NCBI RefSeq assembly: GCF_921293095.1 | Contig: NC_060253.1 | Coordinates: 74,189,992-74,253,991, forward strand | Direction of reading: 5' to 3' | Length of the DNA stretch: 64,000 nucleotides | Source: Ischnura elegans | Lineage: Eukaryota > Arthropoda > Insecta > Odonata > Coenagrionidae | Translations under genes and position numbers: made by a program | In this document: piece by piece, positions 10,634 through 21,800 of the stretch | Layout of the letters: every line of letters starts with the position of its first letter | How positions within the stretch are numbered: position 1 is the first letter of the stretch | The notes under the pieces: model-generated | Seen by the model: only the letters and a program-made list of their open reading frames with translations | What the model was told of the DNA's origin: nothing | The model's database searches: none

Positions 10634-11504
10634 TAAAATGTGCGTGTAGAGATTCCGCGTCGAACGCACCAAACCCCATCCCTGTAGCACTTGGTACGAC
10701 TGAGATAGACCCTGAAGTGTGACTACGCAAAATGCAGACGGACTGACACGCAACAACCTTAATATATATGAGGTGATGAGAAGCCAAGGGTTACAAGTGA
10801 TTTCTTTTTCTAATCACAATTGGGAACAGAAATTAGGTAAAGAAAACCCGCGATATCAACAAGATTATTTAGAAGTCCATTTTATTTTCCATTCGACTTC
10901 AGTACAGAACAAAGACTCACTCGCATTCCTTAGCCACCAAGTTTTTGTGTATTTCTTTTATCAATTTCCGTACATAACTCTGTTTATAAATAAAATCACT
11001 TGTACCCCTTGGCTTCTCACCCCCTCATATACAGACCGTCAAACAGGTCGTGTGTCATTTTTGACCTCTAATTTTAATAACTTCGCGTAGAGCAATATTC
11101 ATGAAAAATTGGCATACTTATGAGGAAAGGTACTAAGTTTTGTAGAGTGTAAGCAAAATTTTACAATTACGACCTTTTGACCTCACAATGTGGGTCCAAA
11201 CTAAAAATTTGAATTCGTCTTATGGGGTTTCGATGTTAAAAAATCGAGATAGAAAAAAGTCTGAATTTCAATTATGTCAATTCTTAGTTTTTATATTGAT
11301 GAAGGCAATTTTTGATAAGAGTCTTATGAATATAACCTGAAATTTAAAGACGATAGCGTAATAAAATTGATGGTTCGAGGCGTGAGTTGGCTTGAATTTC
11401 TTCATGATGAACCAAAAAACCATGTAAATTTCACATTAATGATTTTAATATCGACCGGTTTCGTGAAATTTACAAGGTTTTCTTTATTCAAAACGATAGC
11501 GTTT
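10634..11504. other. AT-rich stretch with one diverged repeat unit
   Basis: No gene is supported. Around 11303-11361 lies the first of three diverged copies of a roughly 58-bp motif (GATAAGAGTCT ... TGAAATTTAAAGACGATAGCG). The plus-strand frame at 10719-11090 has no recognisable domain. Confidence 0.35.
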
Positions 11505-12187
11505 AGGTGCGTTTACACTGTGTAACATGTTACATAAACAAGTCCCATAAAACAAGTTTTACGAAAACGTTACAAGCCCGTGTAACATGTCACGTGTAAC
11601 ATTGTGCTATAAAACAAAAATTCGTATTATACAACAAGTTTTTGGTTTTCCGCTTCGATTTTAGAGTTTGAGACAAAGGAAAATTTTGATAAGAGACTAA
11701 CATAACCCGAAAATTTAACGACGATAGCGCGAGCTTCAAACTTCCTATTCTCTATTTTTTTCTAAAGCTCTTTTAAATGGTAGGTAATGAAATGATATTT
11801 TGTAATTTGTAATAAATGTAGACCTGTAAAATAAAATGTGATTATTAAAGATGGAGAACACAGCTATCGCTACTCGAATAAAATCATTTTAATTCTTCAA
11901 ATGCATCATATTTCATGAAATATGAATTGTTTATGCATACTATGCATGTTTTAACATTTTTAAGCTTTCAAAATAATTATATTGTTCCTCTAAATAGTGC
12001 CAAAATCATGAAAATCCGATGACGAGATACACTCGTCATTGCGCGGTTGGGCGTCGAAAGTTAATGACGAGCTAGACTCGTCATTACAGCGCAAGGGGTT
12101 AATGGTTGCCAAGAATTTTCAGATAAAGACAAATTTTTATAAGCGTCTAATCAACATAATCTGAAAATTTCAAGACTTAAGCGTAAC
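11303..12187 (+). repeat. Three diverged copies of a 58-bp motif
   Basis: Units at about 11303-11361, 11677-11733 and 12125-12187 share the pattern AATTTT-GATAAG-GTCT-ATAACCTGAAAATTTAA-GAC-ATAGCGTAA with many differences. A partial fourth unit (AAACGATAGCG) ends at about 11501 just before the MITE fragment. Spacing is irregular (about 375 and 450 bp), so this may be an old tandem repeat broken by insertions. Confidence 0.45.
11505..11645 (-). mobile_element. Fragment of the AGGTGCG MITE
   Basis: Starts AGGTGCGTTTACAC and then follows the reverse complement of the right end of the MITE at 10306-10633 (shared ATAAACAAGT, GTTTTACGAA, CGTGTAAC, ACAAAAATTCGTATTATA). Only one end is present. It lies about 900 bp from the full copy. 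Confidence 0.7.
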
Positions 12188-12660
12188 TTTAAAAACTGTA
12201 ATACGTGTCGATAAAAGAGCGATCGAGCAGGAGTGCTGCGTCTTCTTAAGCTGTGTCGACCCCCTTCGCTTCTCATCTACTACGCGGGTCGACGATTTGA
12301 CACACTCCGACCGAGACGGGGGTCGGTCCTTTCGGATTGCCGCCGCAAGCAGCGGAGCAATCTCCGAATGTCCCCCACTTCAATAAAAAGTCCCCGGTCG
12401 TCGCGACGGTCCATGACATGACACTCGCGCGGTGACACCACCGAGATGAATGCCGGGAAAGCTGGAGGAAGGCGAAGTCAGGATGATGGATGGCTCTAGG
12501 GAGCAAAAAGGAGAAATCAAGAAAAAACTAGTCATCCAAGTGCCAACCGTATTCATGAGAAAAATATAATTGCGGGTAATCTGTCAATTAATATATCACC
12601 GATGATTTCAGGCCTAACTTTGTGAAACCTTTCCATTGTGGAAAATGAAATAATAAACTT
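12188..12660. other. Locally GC-rich segment, no assigned product
   Basis: From about 12225 to 12510 the sequence is visibly richer in G+C than its surroundings and open in more than one frame. The minus-strand frame contains KWGTFGDCSAACGG, which resembles a thrombospondin type-1 repeat start (W..F..CS..CGG). The following cysteine and arginine pattern is missing. It may be a single exon or chance. Confidence 0.25.
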
Positions 12661-12827
12661 TGTAAGGTTCACTAATGTATTTGAAAAAGCACGACCCGAT
12701 TTTCATGACATGGTTACATCTTCGCAATACCTGACGATGGCATCATGGCTACATGCCATTACCTAACGTTGCAACCATACTTGGAACCCAGGACGTGCTT
12801 TTTCAAATATATTAAGTGAACCTTACA
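12661..12827. repeat. PLE-type palindrome
   Basis: Inverted arms 12661-12694 and 12793-12827 share TGTAAGGTTCAC and TTTGAAAAAGCACG. The centre reads ACCTGACGATGGCA, loop, TGCCATTACC, then AACGTTGCAACC. CTGACGA fits the hammerhead CTGANGA box and GGCA/TGCC can pair, but the second box is GCAAC instead of GAAAC. It is read as a decayed member of the same class as the other palindromes in the window. Confidence 0.6.
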
Positions 12828-15137
12828 CAGTTAATTCTTTCATTTACAGCCAATTAACGCACAATAAATTCATCTGTTTCAGGTCAAATGGATTCATACA
12901 TTTTGCCGGGTGAAATATCATACAAAATATTAGTTTTGATACACATATTGAGAGCTAAATTTTTAATTCTCTCAAGTCTCCGTTCGTAATCCAGCATAAG
13001 GACTTTTCATTTCTAAACAGCATATAAAGGAGGATTGGTGAACGCCAGATTCGAATAACACGATATCTTCATACGTTCGCCTAGGAATACTTTGCAATAT
13101 GAAAGTCAGAGCAGAAAATTTCCCTCAAAGCATGGTGATTACCGTCCTAATGACTTGAAATATCCTATAACATAAGATAAGAAATTTATTTGTGCCACAA
13201 TTCAGCACAACATACGTATAATTGTGCATACAATATTACGAGGGCAAACTTAGCAATTAACACATTAGCAAGACTCTGGGAAGTCTTGATAATGCTGCAG
13301 TGCAGTGAAACATGTTGACTCAGGTGAAATAAAGTTTTATTTGGAAAGGTGCAAAGTAGTAACACTTCATATCTTATAATGGATCGCCTGAAAGAATCTG
13401 CTTCCTCCATTAAATTCAAAACTACACAAACTAAAAAACCTAATGTACTCGACTAATCTCTAAATTTTACTTGATTACTAGCTATTTATGATAATTAGAG
13501 GAGACCATTATAGTTAGAAATTTAATATTATTTAATTCACTATGGCAACTCGTAGGTAATGGTGGAAATGGCTCTAAAGATTGGAAGAAACCCCTCTCCC
13601 TCTTTCAGACAGTGAACTCATCAGGACGACCCACCCCAGAGGGAGAGTGTGGTTGAGAGGGACGGCCTCCCCTTGGCTGGGGGAGGCAAAACGACCAAGG
13701 GGAACCGATACGACGACGATTAAGGCAAAAGTGACAAGTCTATTTCCGAGGCAGCGCTTCTTTCGACGACAGACCCATTGGCGGGGCACCCACTGAAAAC
13801 TGCCGTCTCCAACCCTTACCAACATTTATCTAAAATAAAATAAAAATCTCCACTTACGTCTTTGGAGAGGCAGACTCGAAGACTTACTCCCGTAGTCCAG
13901 CAACCCTTACCACTCCTTTTTTTTCCACTGAACAAGACCTGCGAATGTTTGAAGATGATAGGCAACCCGACTAGCGTATGAAATTCTACCCGGCGCGGCG
14001 TAACCAGAACGTCTTTTCCAGAAATGTTGGCTTGAGTTAACAATTACAATTTCTCAGAGAGTGAAAGTAATGCATAGTGCATGCACTAAGGAACTATAGA
14101 ACAAAACTTTCTTGCGAAAACGTGGCTTCGATGCTCATAATAATACACTACGATTGCCAACAAAATTGCCAACAAAGCAACCTCGTTTAGAGAAAAGAAA
14201 CTGTTACAAGATGCGCCTAAGCATAATTGTTACGTAAAAAATAAAATTATATACATAACCGGTTTATCCATGAAAAAAATACCAGCACTAAAAAGCTTTT
14301 ATGGGCCAGTAGATACCCCCGCAAAGCAATAATTGGTTCGCAAAATCAAATGGAAACGCCGGAGATCAAAAAGAAAAAAATTAACAAGAATTGAAGCGAT
14401 GCCAGCAATCAGTCACTCATGACGATATCCACCGCGGTGCCTACGACTCAATCTACCAACGTCAACTCATACATCGAAAGATAACTAGATATCTCATGAC
14501 ACCATAACGCTCAATTTGTCATAATCAGTACTCCGAGCTCTGGCGCTTCGTACACATTTGCATTAGGTAAGAAAATTTCTACGAAACACCGAGACTTTAA
14601 CAATAAATACAGGACTATTAGCATATTCTCTCACCTCCTATGATAAGGAAGCTCGATTTTGAACCATGAATTGATAAAAATTAAAAATTATAATTGCGTC
14701 AAAAATAAATTCTTGCCATGAATTTTCTCAGAATCAGGTAGGTTTTGATGGATTTACATTTGATTTTCCCTGAAAGACAGGAATAAACGATAGTTCGAAA
14801 CTAACTAGGTAAGCTACTACAATAATCCACATTTTATGATTCCAGGGAAATAACGCCAAAAATTCCCATATAAGAAATAAACACTATTAAAGATTATTGA
14901 GGGCAGTGAAGATGGTATGTAATCGATTTCAAGTTTTTAGAAATAATGAAACACTAAAGGGAGACACATAAATATTAGCGCGAAAACTTAATTAAGCATG
15001 AACACGGAAGAAAACTCAACTAATCAACTGATCTACCGATAAACTTACAATTTTCACAGGCTTTCCGAAGGTAGGCGTGAGACTAAGGTACAGTCCGCGC
15101 GAATGCTTAATACTTCAGTTGCGCCTAACCTTCCTTC
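12828..15137. other. About 2.3 kb without a recognised gene
   Basis: Mostly AT-rich. A patch at 13570-13830 is more GC-rich and open on both strands (plus strand starts MEETPLPLSDSEL) but has no domain. Polypyrimidine and purine runs occur near 13900-13925. No RNA gene was seen. Confidence 0.35.
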
Positions 15138-15785
15138 CTCAGTGATCCAACCCGACGATTGGTTTGGATAGATGAGTAGGGGTGGATTCAGCATCAAATG
15201 TGGGGGGGTCATGACCTGGGCTCTGGGAGTACGGAATACCCCTCCGCCCGTGAGTGAGGGGCATTCTTCCGTGTAAAACTTTTAAAAATACCCATTTTTC
15301 ACGCATTTTGGACCCTAAAATTTCACTTTCATTCTTAAAAACAGCTTTAATTGTACAACATTAGACACTTTGGAAGTTTAATAATGGATAATAAATAATA
15401 GCCGACTTGAAGTTTGAAATAATTATAAAATATTAATGTTTCATAGAATATAAAATGTGGAAATAGCCACGCCTTAGCATATACACTCCCTTTAATCCTT
15501 TACAAGGATGCAAAACCTATTTAACTAATAAAAATTTAAAATATTTGATAACATTTGGGGGGGTGATGACCCCTGTGACTCCTCATTAAATCTGCCCCTG
15601 TATGTATGGGTAGGGCTCACCACAGACTAGGTCACAGGCGTGTGATAACATAAGGTGGAGGGACCAGTTCCGTTCCTTGTGTCACCTCGCACTCTTGTTA
15701 GGGAGTGTCCGAAGGCTTCAGCCAATGAAAGAACCCGGGACCTTCCGATCAGTAGCCCAACGCTCTACCCACTAGAAAATCGACG
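15138..15785 (-). repeat. tRNA-derived SINE split by a hAT-like insertion
   Basis: On the minus strand the right end (about 15785 down to 15720) reads GGGTAGAGCGTTGGGCTACT, GATCGGAAGGTCCCGGGTTC, an A-box-like and B-box-like tRNA head. The body continues leftward to 15601, then resumes at about 15177 and runs to 15138 with TATCCAAACCAATCG. The second copy at 16490-16655 aligns with both parts and lacks the intervening 423 bp, which shows that 15178-15600 is an insertion. Confidence 0.65.
15178..15600. mobile_element. hAT-like non-autonomous element inside a SINE
   Basis: Left end AGGGGTGGATTCAGC with a nearby GGGGGGGTCATGACC; right end, read inverted, CAGGGGCAGATTTAATG with GGGGTCATCACCCCCCC. 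The CAGGGGCGGAT-like tip is common in hAT-type elements. The 423-bp interior is AT-rich and non-coding. A clean 8-bp target duplication is not preserved. It interrupts the SINE copy at 15138-15785. Confidence 0.6.
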
Positions 15786-16489
15786 CTCTACGCAGAACAG
15801 ATGGAGGTGAAACATGTAGGAGGTGTATGGGAAAGGAAAAGAGGGGAAAATTTTATTACAGTTAGCCGAATTGGATTTAAAAATCAGATGGAAAGGCATA
15901 CCTCATAGCTCCGGTAAATAATTGAAAACATGAAACCAGCAAGGAACTCACCTGAAAATAAAAAGAGAACGAGATTAAAAACTCTGTTTGACAGAAAAAA
16001 TGTTATGCTTAAAATTTTAGGATATGTAAAGACGAAAAAGAAACGGTAGGTTCGGAGTTCAAGAGAGGAGTCCAAAAACCATGAAACACATTATTTAAAA
16101 AATAGGCCCGCTTTCCTTCATCGTCATATTAAGATAGACTTACATAATTTATCCTTCCCCAAGGGAAAGAGCCTCACGTAATATGTTAAGGAACCACGCA
16201 ATGAGTACGGAAATATTCACCATGTCAACAAATTTTAGTAAAGAAGTAAGAGTGAAATTAATCCGCATACAAATTGCTACCTATTCCTTGGCAATGCCTA
16301 GACAAGTCCTCATCTTTCTACCGTTATAAAAATGACAAAAAACTTCATCCGGATGAGAAATTTGCATGATTTAAAAGAAGACACGTTTACAACTATGTAC
16401 TTTTTCGTGACTTCATGACCCTGTATCTCCAAGATAACCTGAATCGATGCATTTACGTCCCTTATCTCGCGTAATTGATAATATTCACT

Positions 16490-16655
16490 CACTCATTGAT
16501 GCAACCGCAAGGTTGATTTGGATAGGCGAGGTTAGAGCTCCCCCCGAATTTAGCTACAGGCGCGTGATTTTAAAACCAAGGGTAAGAATTTCTTTCCCTG
16601 GGCCACCTCACACTTCGAGATTTCCGTTACTTTGCGTTTCAGGCTGGAAGTAGAG
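16490..16655 (-). repeat. Second copy of the 15.1-kb SINE, truncated
   Basis: Aligns with 15138-15177 and 15601-15715: shared parts on the plus strand are TTTGGATAG, GCTACAGGCGCGTGAT versus GTCACAGGCGTGTGAT, and CACCTCACACT versus CACCTCGCACT. The tRNA-like head is absent, consistent with 5' truncation. It lacks the hAT-like insert of the first copy. Confidence 0.6.
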
Positions 16656-18680
16656 ATGAGCGGAACTGTGGTTTTCCAATCACTTCGATACCTGTGATAC
16701 CTTCGGTAGCTAACTTCACCGTATTAACAGCCGCCGTGATTTCGAGTATATGGTGATTTAGTGATCGGCTACAACTCTTCAATTACAGGTAGCGATATAT
16801 CGCATATCACTTGGTACCAGCCTGTGCTATCTTCACCGAATCCAGTGATCGAATCACCGATCACAGTGATTTCGAATATTGAATCACCGACAGTGACTAC
16901 TACTGTTCCGTAACGATGATTTAATCACAGTTAGCGATATCTCGCTCATCACTAGCTGGAAGCGTATTCAGACGGCTTCGCGCTTACGTGACACGGGTGT
17001 AAACAAGCGGCTTCGCGCCGCAAATCCCACAACCCAGAGTCAGATGAACCCACGACGATGAACAACCCACGTCCACTGCAGACGTGCTCACGCTCACGCT
17101 ACACATCCTATATGGGTTGGATCTGTCGCTCGTAGGGGCTAAACCTGAGATGGGACTGTGCTAATTCCTTTCTCTATAAAAAATATAACGGAAAGTGCCT
17201 TGTGTCATCCGGTAGTAGTAAAAAAAAAAGCTTCGGCGGTTCCTTTTCCAAATCCATATGCAAATGGTTATACTCGCTCATCGTCGTCGTCTTCTGATAA
17301 ATTCGGTTCACCCAACAAGATCTTTTCTTACAAGCTAGCATCCGACGTCTGATAAGGTAAGTACTGTCAAGCAGGTATAATTCCCCGAAATCCATGCGCA
17401 CTGATAAGGTTGTTTTCAAGCATAAAGAAACTCACGTCTGTCTGTAAGGAAAAACGTCCACCAGCAACGCAAGTTCGCTTGTAATGGACGAGCCCTATGC
17501 TTGTAGCTGCTCATCTTGTTGCCGCTTCTTGCCTCTCGAGTTTTACGCAAGAGCGCGTAGCCGCCTGAAAACGCTTCCAGTGTACGAACAGCCTAAAGGA
17601 CTCGTTCAGGGTTTGAACTCGGCTACAACGCTCCCCCACCGATATGAGCGTGAAAAATTAAATTTAAAATCGGTCTTTAACAACAACTAACTGTCAGAGA
17701 GTCTTTTTTTATTACATTTACAGTAGCACTGAAGTTTTCAACTGGCCATAAGAGATGTACTAATTACATGAACCAATACCAATCACTACCCTTCTTATTC
17801 ATACTCATCTTTAAGTTTACATAATGCGGTTCCGCTGTACACTATATAGTTCATCACATAAGTTGTCTCATTAATCATGGAATCAAATAGCTAGCCAGTG
17901 CACGCCGACCTGAGACACTTAGAGATAATTATTGAAGGAAAAACGTACAATATGTTATTATATAGATGTATTAAAATATTAAATACATATATTAACGTAG
18001 AATATATTATTAAAAATAGATGATTAAGAATTAATGTGTGCGCTTCATTAATTACTAATTCAAAAATTTATACTAGTTCTCAAAAACACAGATAATTAAG
18101 GGAATAAATATTTTTTATTTATAACAATGCCTCTTCTTCCTGTAAAGAAATAACAAATGAACTGGAATGTGGAGTGCGCGATCTAAAAATAGTTTCGTGA
18201 GTAACACAGATAATAGAGTATCGTAACAAGGACCCGTAACAAGGCGACCGTTTCTATTTACACAAACTATCATCAACGCTCGTAAATGACCGTCACTCGC
18301 TATCTCGCGACATGATTCCAAGATCCCCAGCTACGTCACATGACAAGGTTCGATAATCATCGAAACAGATTAAATTAATCGCATTACGTCACTCCGATTG
18401 AATGCACCCACACCGCTTATCGCGACATATGACAATATCACACGTCCTGCCCTGTTGCTCAGAAGATTGTCTCCTATTCTTTTCGTTGATTGATTTTTGC
18501 CGGCGCACGTGGTAAACAAGATCGGTTCAATTTGTTTTCCGATAAGTCAAATCAATGACTGACGCCGGGTCATTAATGAGTCTGAAAATGACACAACTGT
18601 GCAAACTCCGGGCAGAATATCGATTATCTCTTTGAAATTCCAGAGTACACACAACAAACTTGAGGATGATGGTGCATTAA
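16656..18680. other. About 2 kb without a recognised gene
   Basis: 16650-16970 is dense in short GTGAT/ATCAC motifs and CGATATATCG-type palindromes. 16970-17110 and 17460-17690 are more GC-rich, with a donor-like GGTAAGTA at about 17356, but no exon could be assigned to a protein family. 17700-18680 is AT-rich with nothing recognised. Confidence 0.35.
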
Positions 18681-18891
18681 GGCCGTTTTACACGGCGCAC
18701 GTAATTGCACAATCTAACGTATGTACGATGGCGTACTCAAAATTGCGACAACGCATATGAGAATACCTGAATGCAGGTTGAAAAAATAGCCCCTGTTCAA
18801 ATTTCTTTCAATAATTCGTGAAATTGCTCGCCATTTTGATGTATAAATGCAATCCTAATCAGCGCAATTACGTGCACCGTGTAAAACGGCC
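18681..18891 (+). mobile_element. MITE, GGCCGTTTTACACGG family, copy 1
   Basis: The 211-bp element runs from GGCCGTTTTACACGG to CCGTGTAAAACGGCC, a perfect 15-bp inverted pair. Shared inner blocks with the other copies are TCAAAATTG near the left end and AAAATAGCCCCT in the middle. No coding frame. No sure target duplication was seen. Confidence 0.8.
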
Positions 18892-21800
18892 GGACTTGCA
18901 AACGCAGCAGGAAACACGTAAATGAAACTTTTTTTTTAAATTAGAAGTTGGGAAAGACTCCATACGGATTCCAGCTTTTAGATAATTTTTTTTTCAGTAT
19001 CAACAAGAGCAATGCATAAAAATATGTTGATAAGATTTACCACAATCGAGTTGATTTAGCATTCCCACAACTACTTGGCATTGAATTACACAGCAGTACA
19101 AGGAGAGCAAATTATCTAGTAATTAGGCAAGTAACCGAAAAAAAATGTTGACAAATGCGATCAATTCAATGATATGTTACAATTTTATATCAGAGAGAAA
19201 TTATTTACACGCAACACCATATTTAATAAACTAAATGTTGTATCGAGGCTCGGCAAATAAGAGCAAACGATGAAAGTCTGTTGCTTCTTAATACAAAAAA
19301 TACACCTTAAATTATATTCAATCATTATTCATTAAAAAGCCTTCTAGCAAAACTTACATCACATGCTAAATTTAAGCAATACACTATTACCATATTTTTT
19401 TTAAAGTTATATGCATGAAATACTTAGCAAGAACGCAAGATACCTTGCCCTAAATGATAAGAATTTTAATAGACATGATAAGAATAAGAATAAGACAAAT
19501 TCTTTCAGTGACAAAGACACCTACTTCACCTTATATTAAGGACAGCGCCAGAAAAAATGTAATTTAAATGCAACTTCACAATGATGGAGGATTTTTCGGA
19601 GCACCAACATGCTCATAAGATAGCACCGGGCTGCGCGATCATAAATCACAAACACTCAGCCTCCATTTTCCGAATTTTAACTGACGTGCCGAACTCGAAA
19701 GGAGATAATTTGCCCCCGAAAACTCAAAGAGGACCCCAGGCAGTTTGAGTGGGAACGTGCAGGAATGCATCCAAGAAAGCACGCGCATGCGCACATACCG
19801 CCTGCGCCCCCAAGTTTCTAATCCCTAAAATAATAGCCCTCCACCGAAACTAGGCGTTTAACGTATTATATCTAAGGGCATCCGAGAGATATATGGGCAA
19901 TTACGGCTGCGACCTTCAAATTCCTCGGGCATTATGCGCCAGGAAACGGGGTGAGATTTGAAAGATCCTAGAATCCGATGCAAAGCCCCAGAGAAGAGAT
20001 GAAATATGAGAGGATTTTATTCTCCACACGAGAAAACCTGAGGTAAAAATTTCTAATCGACTGCTCACATATGCTGGGACAATCGCGATGGAAACCGGTA
20101 CTGTTCCGGGAAGTTTTCTAAGGACGTCACTGACATTTTGAGTGGCCATGCTAATTTCAGTGTATACGTCAGACGGTCACTCAATTGGGGAAATGCATCA
20201 AAGAACCACAAAAAAACTTCTCTGAATAATTAAGGTATTCATTCATTTTCGTCACATTAATCATTTAGCATCCTTTGAATTTTGCAAGTCACAATCCATC
20301 GTTACATATTCTATGAGCACGATCGAATTTCGTCTCCTAATCCTCGGCTAGAGAGGAAGAAAGCATTCAAATAACGTATCACCCATTCATTTTACTCAAA
20401 GCGCCGAAAAAAAACTATTCTGAGGAATAAGGTGGCAGTTAGACAATTTTCAAAATGCAGGATTCACCTATAGGAAATTCTTTTGATTAAATTTTGCAAT
20501 GATTGCCGCGAAGACTATTTCAGAAAAAGGAGTACTTTTCACTATCCACATATTTATACGCTCCAAAGGAAGTTGCCAGTTATGGAGCAATATGAAACAG
20601 CGTTAACCAACAAGCAATCAAGTTGGACCGAACTTTATCTCGTGAGCCTTAGTGAGTCATATAGCATTTACTCACCTAAATATTTTACCCATGCATTTCA
20701 ATCTGAGCACAAAGAAAACCCTCCCCCATTATTAGTAATTACGACACTGGTCCTACACAAGTCTAACAGGCTCTAACTTCGACCCGACCAATGTCCAGTA
20801 GAAATTGACGTCAGTGTAAGAAATCGTCTAATTCGCACTTATCGTTAGAGGAATAGCAGCTGCATTCATCGCGTTACCAATTCAATCACTTTCTCTCCTT
20901 CGAAACCTCCACGTTATAGCGCAATTTTAAATGCTCTACAACACGAAACAAAACATCACTACAGTGTCATTAATCAAAGAAGTAGCAAACCGCACCAAAT
21001 TTTCTTCTTGTCACTGCGATGCGCATACCCTGATATCGTAAACAGATAATAAAAGTACGACACAGAAAAAAACATTAGAGGCATTTTTTGACAAATTAGG
21101 CTTCACGCGTCCACGCGTCACGTCATCCAACAAACATAATTCTAAATCTTCGCGACGTCTGAGAGGTTTTCGTCAATATTGTTACATTCACGAATCATTT
21201 CCATCCAATGGAAACTTCTGGAATCGAAATTCAAGCCTGAACGACGTTAAATATTCCACCGGCATCATCGTACTCCAAATCCTTGGTTGGATCACGCAGC
21301 CTTATCGTTCTCCTACCCACCTTTTCTATCTTGGCGCTGCCTCGATTAAAGAAGCAGCTGACAACCTGGGCAAACAGTAATCATCGTTCCTAAGAGAGAA
21401 TTTGACAGCCCGCGATCGACATGGAAGCGGAGCAAATGCGTGAGGCCAAACCGATACGTCGCGACGCGTCGTCATCAATTCTGAGCCGGCTTCAAGTGTT
21501 ACCTGTCCATGCGATCAAACGATCTGCAGACCCCACAACGAACGCAAATTATTGCTCTCATTTTATCCGTAACTAACATTGGAATTCCGACCGATCGTGT
21601 ACACAAAGAACGACGTTACACATGAATAATCCACTCAACGATAGAATCATGCAGGAAAATACGGATCAACTGCGCACTCGAAGCTACAGAATAGGAAAGA
21701 ACACTTGCTGTCTACAGCGCAAGCGGCCAGGACTGAAAACTCCTTGTTGTTAGTTACGTGACCTCCCCCACACTATCGTAGCTAGGTATATATTTCATTC

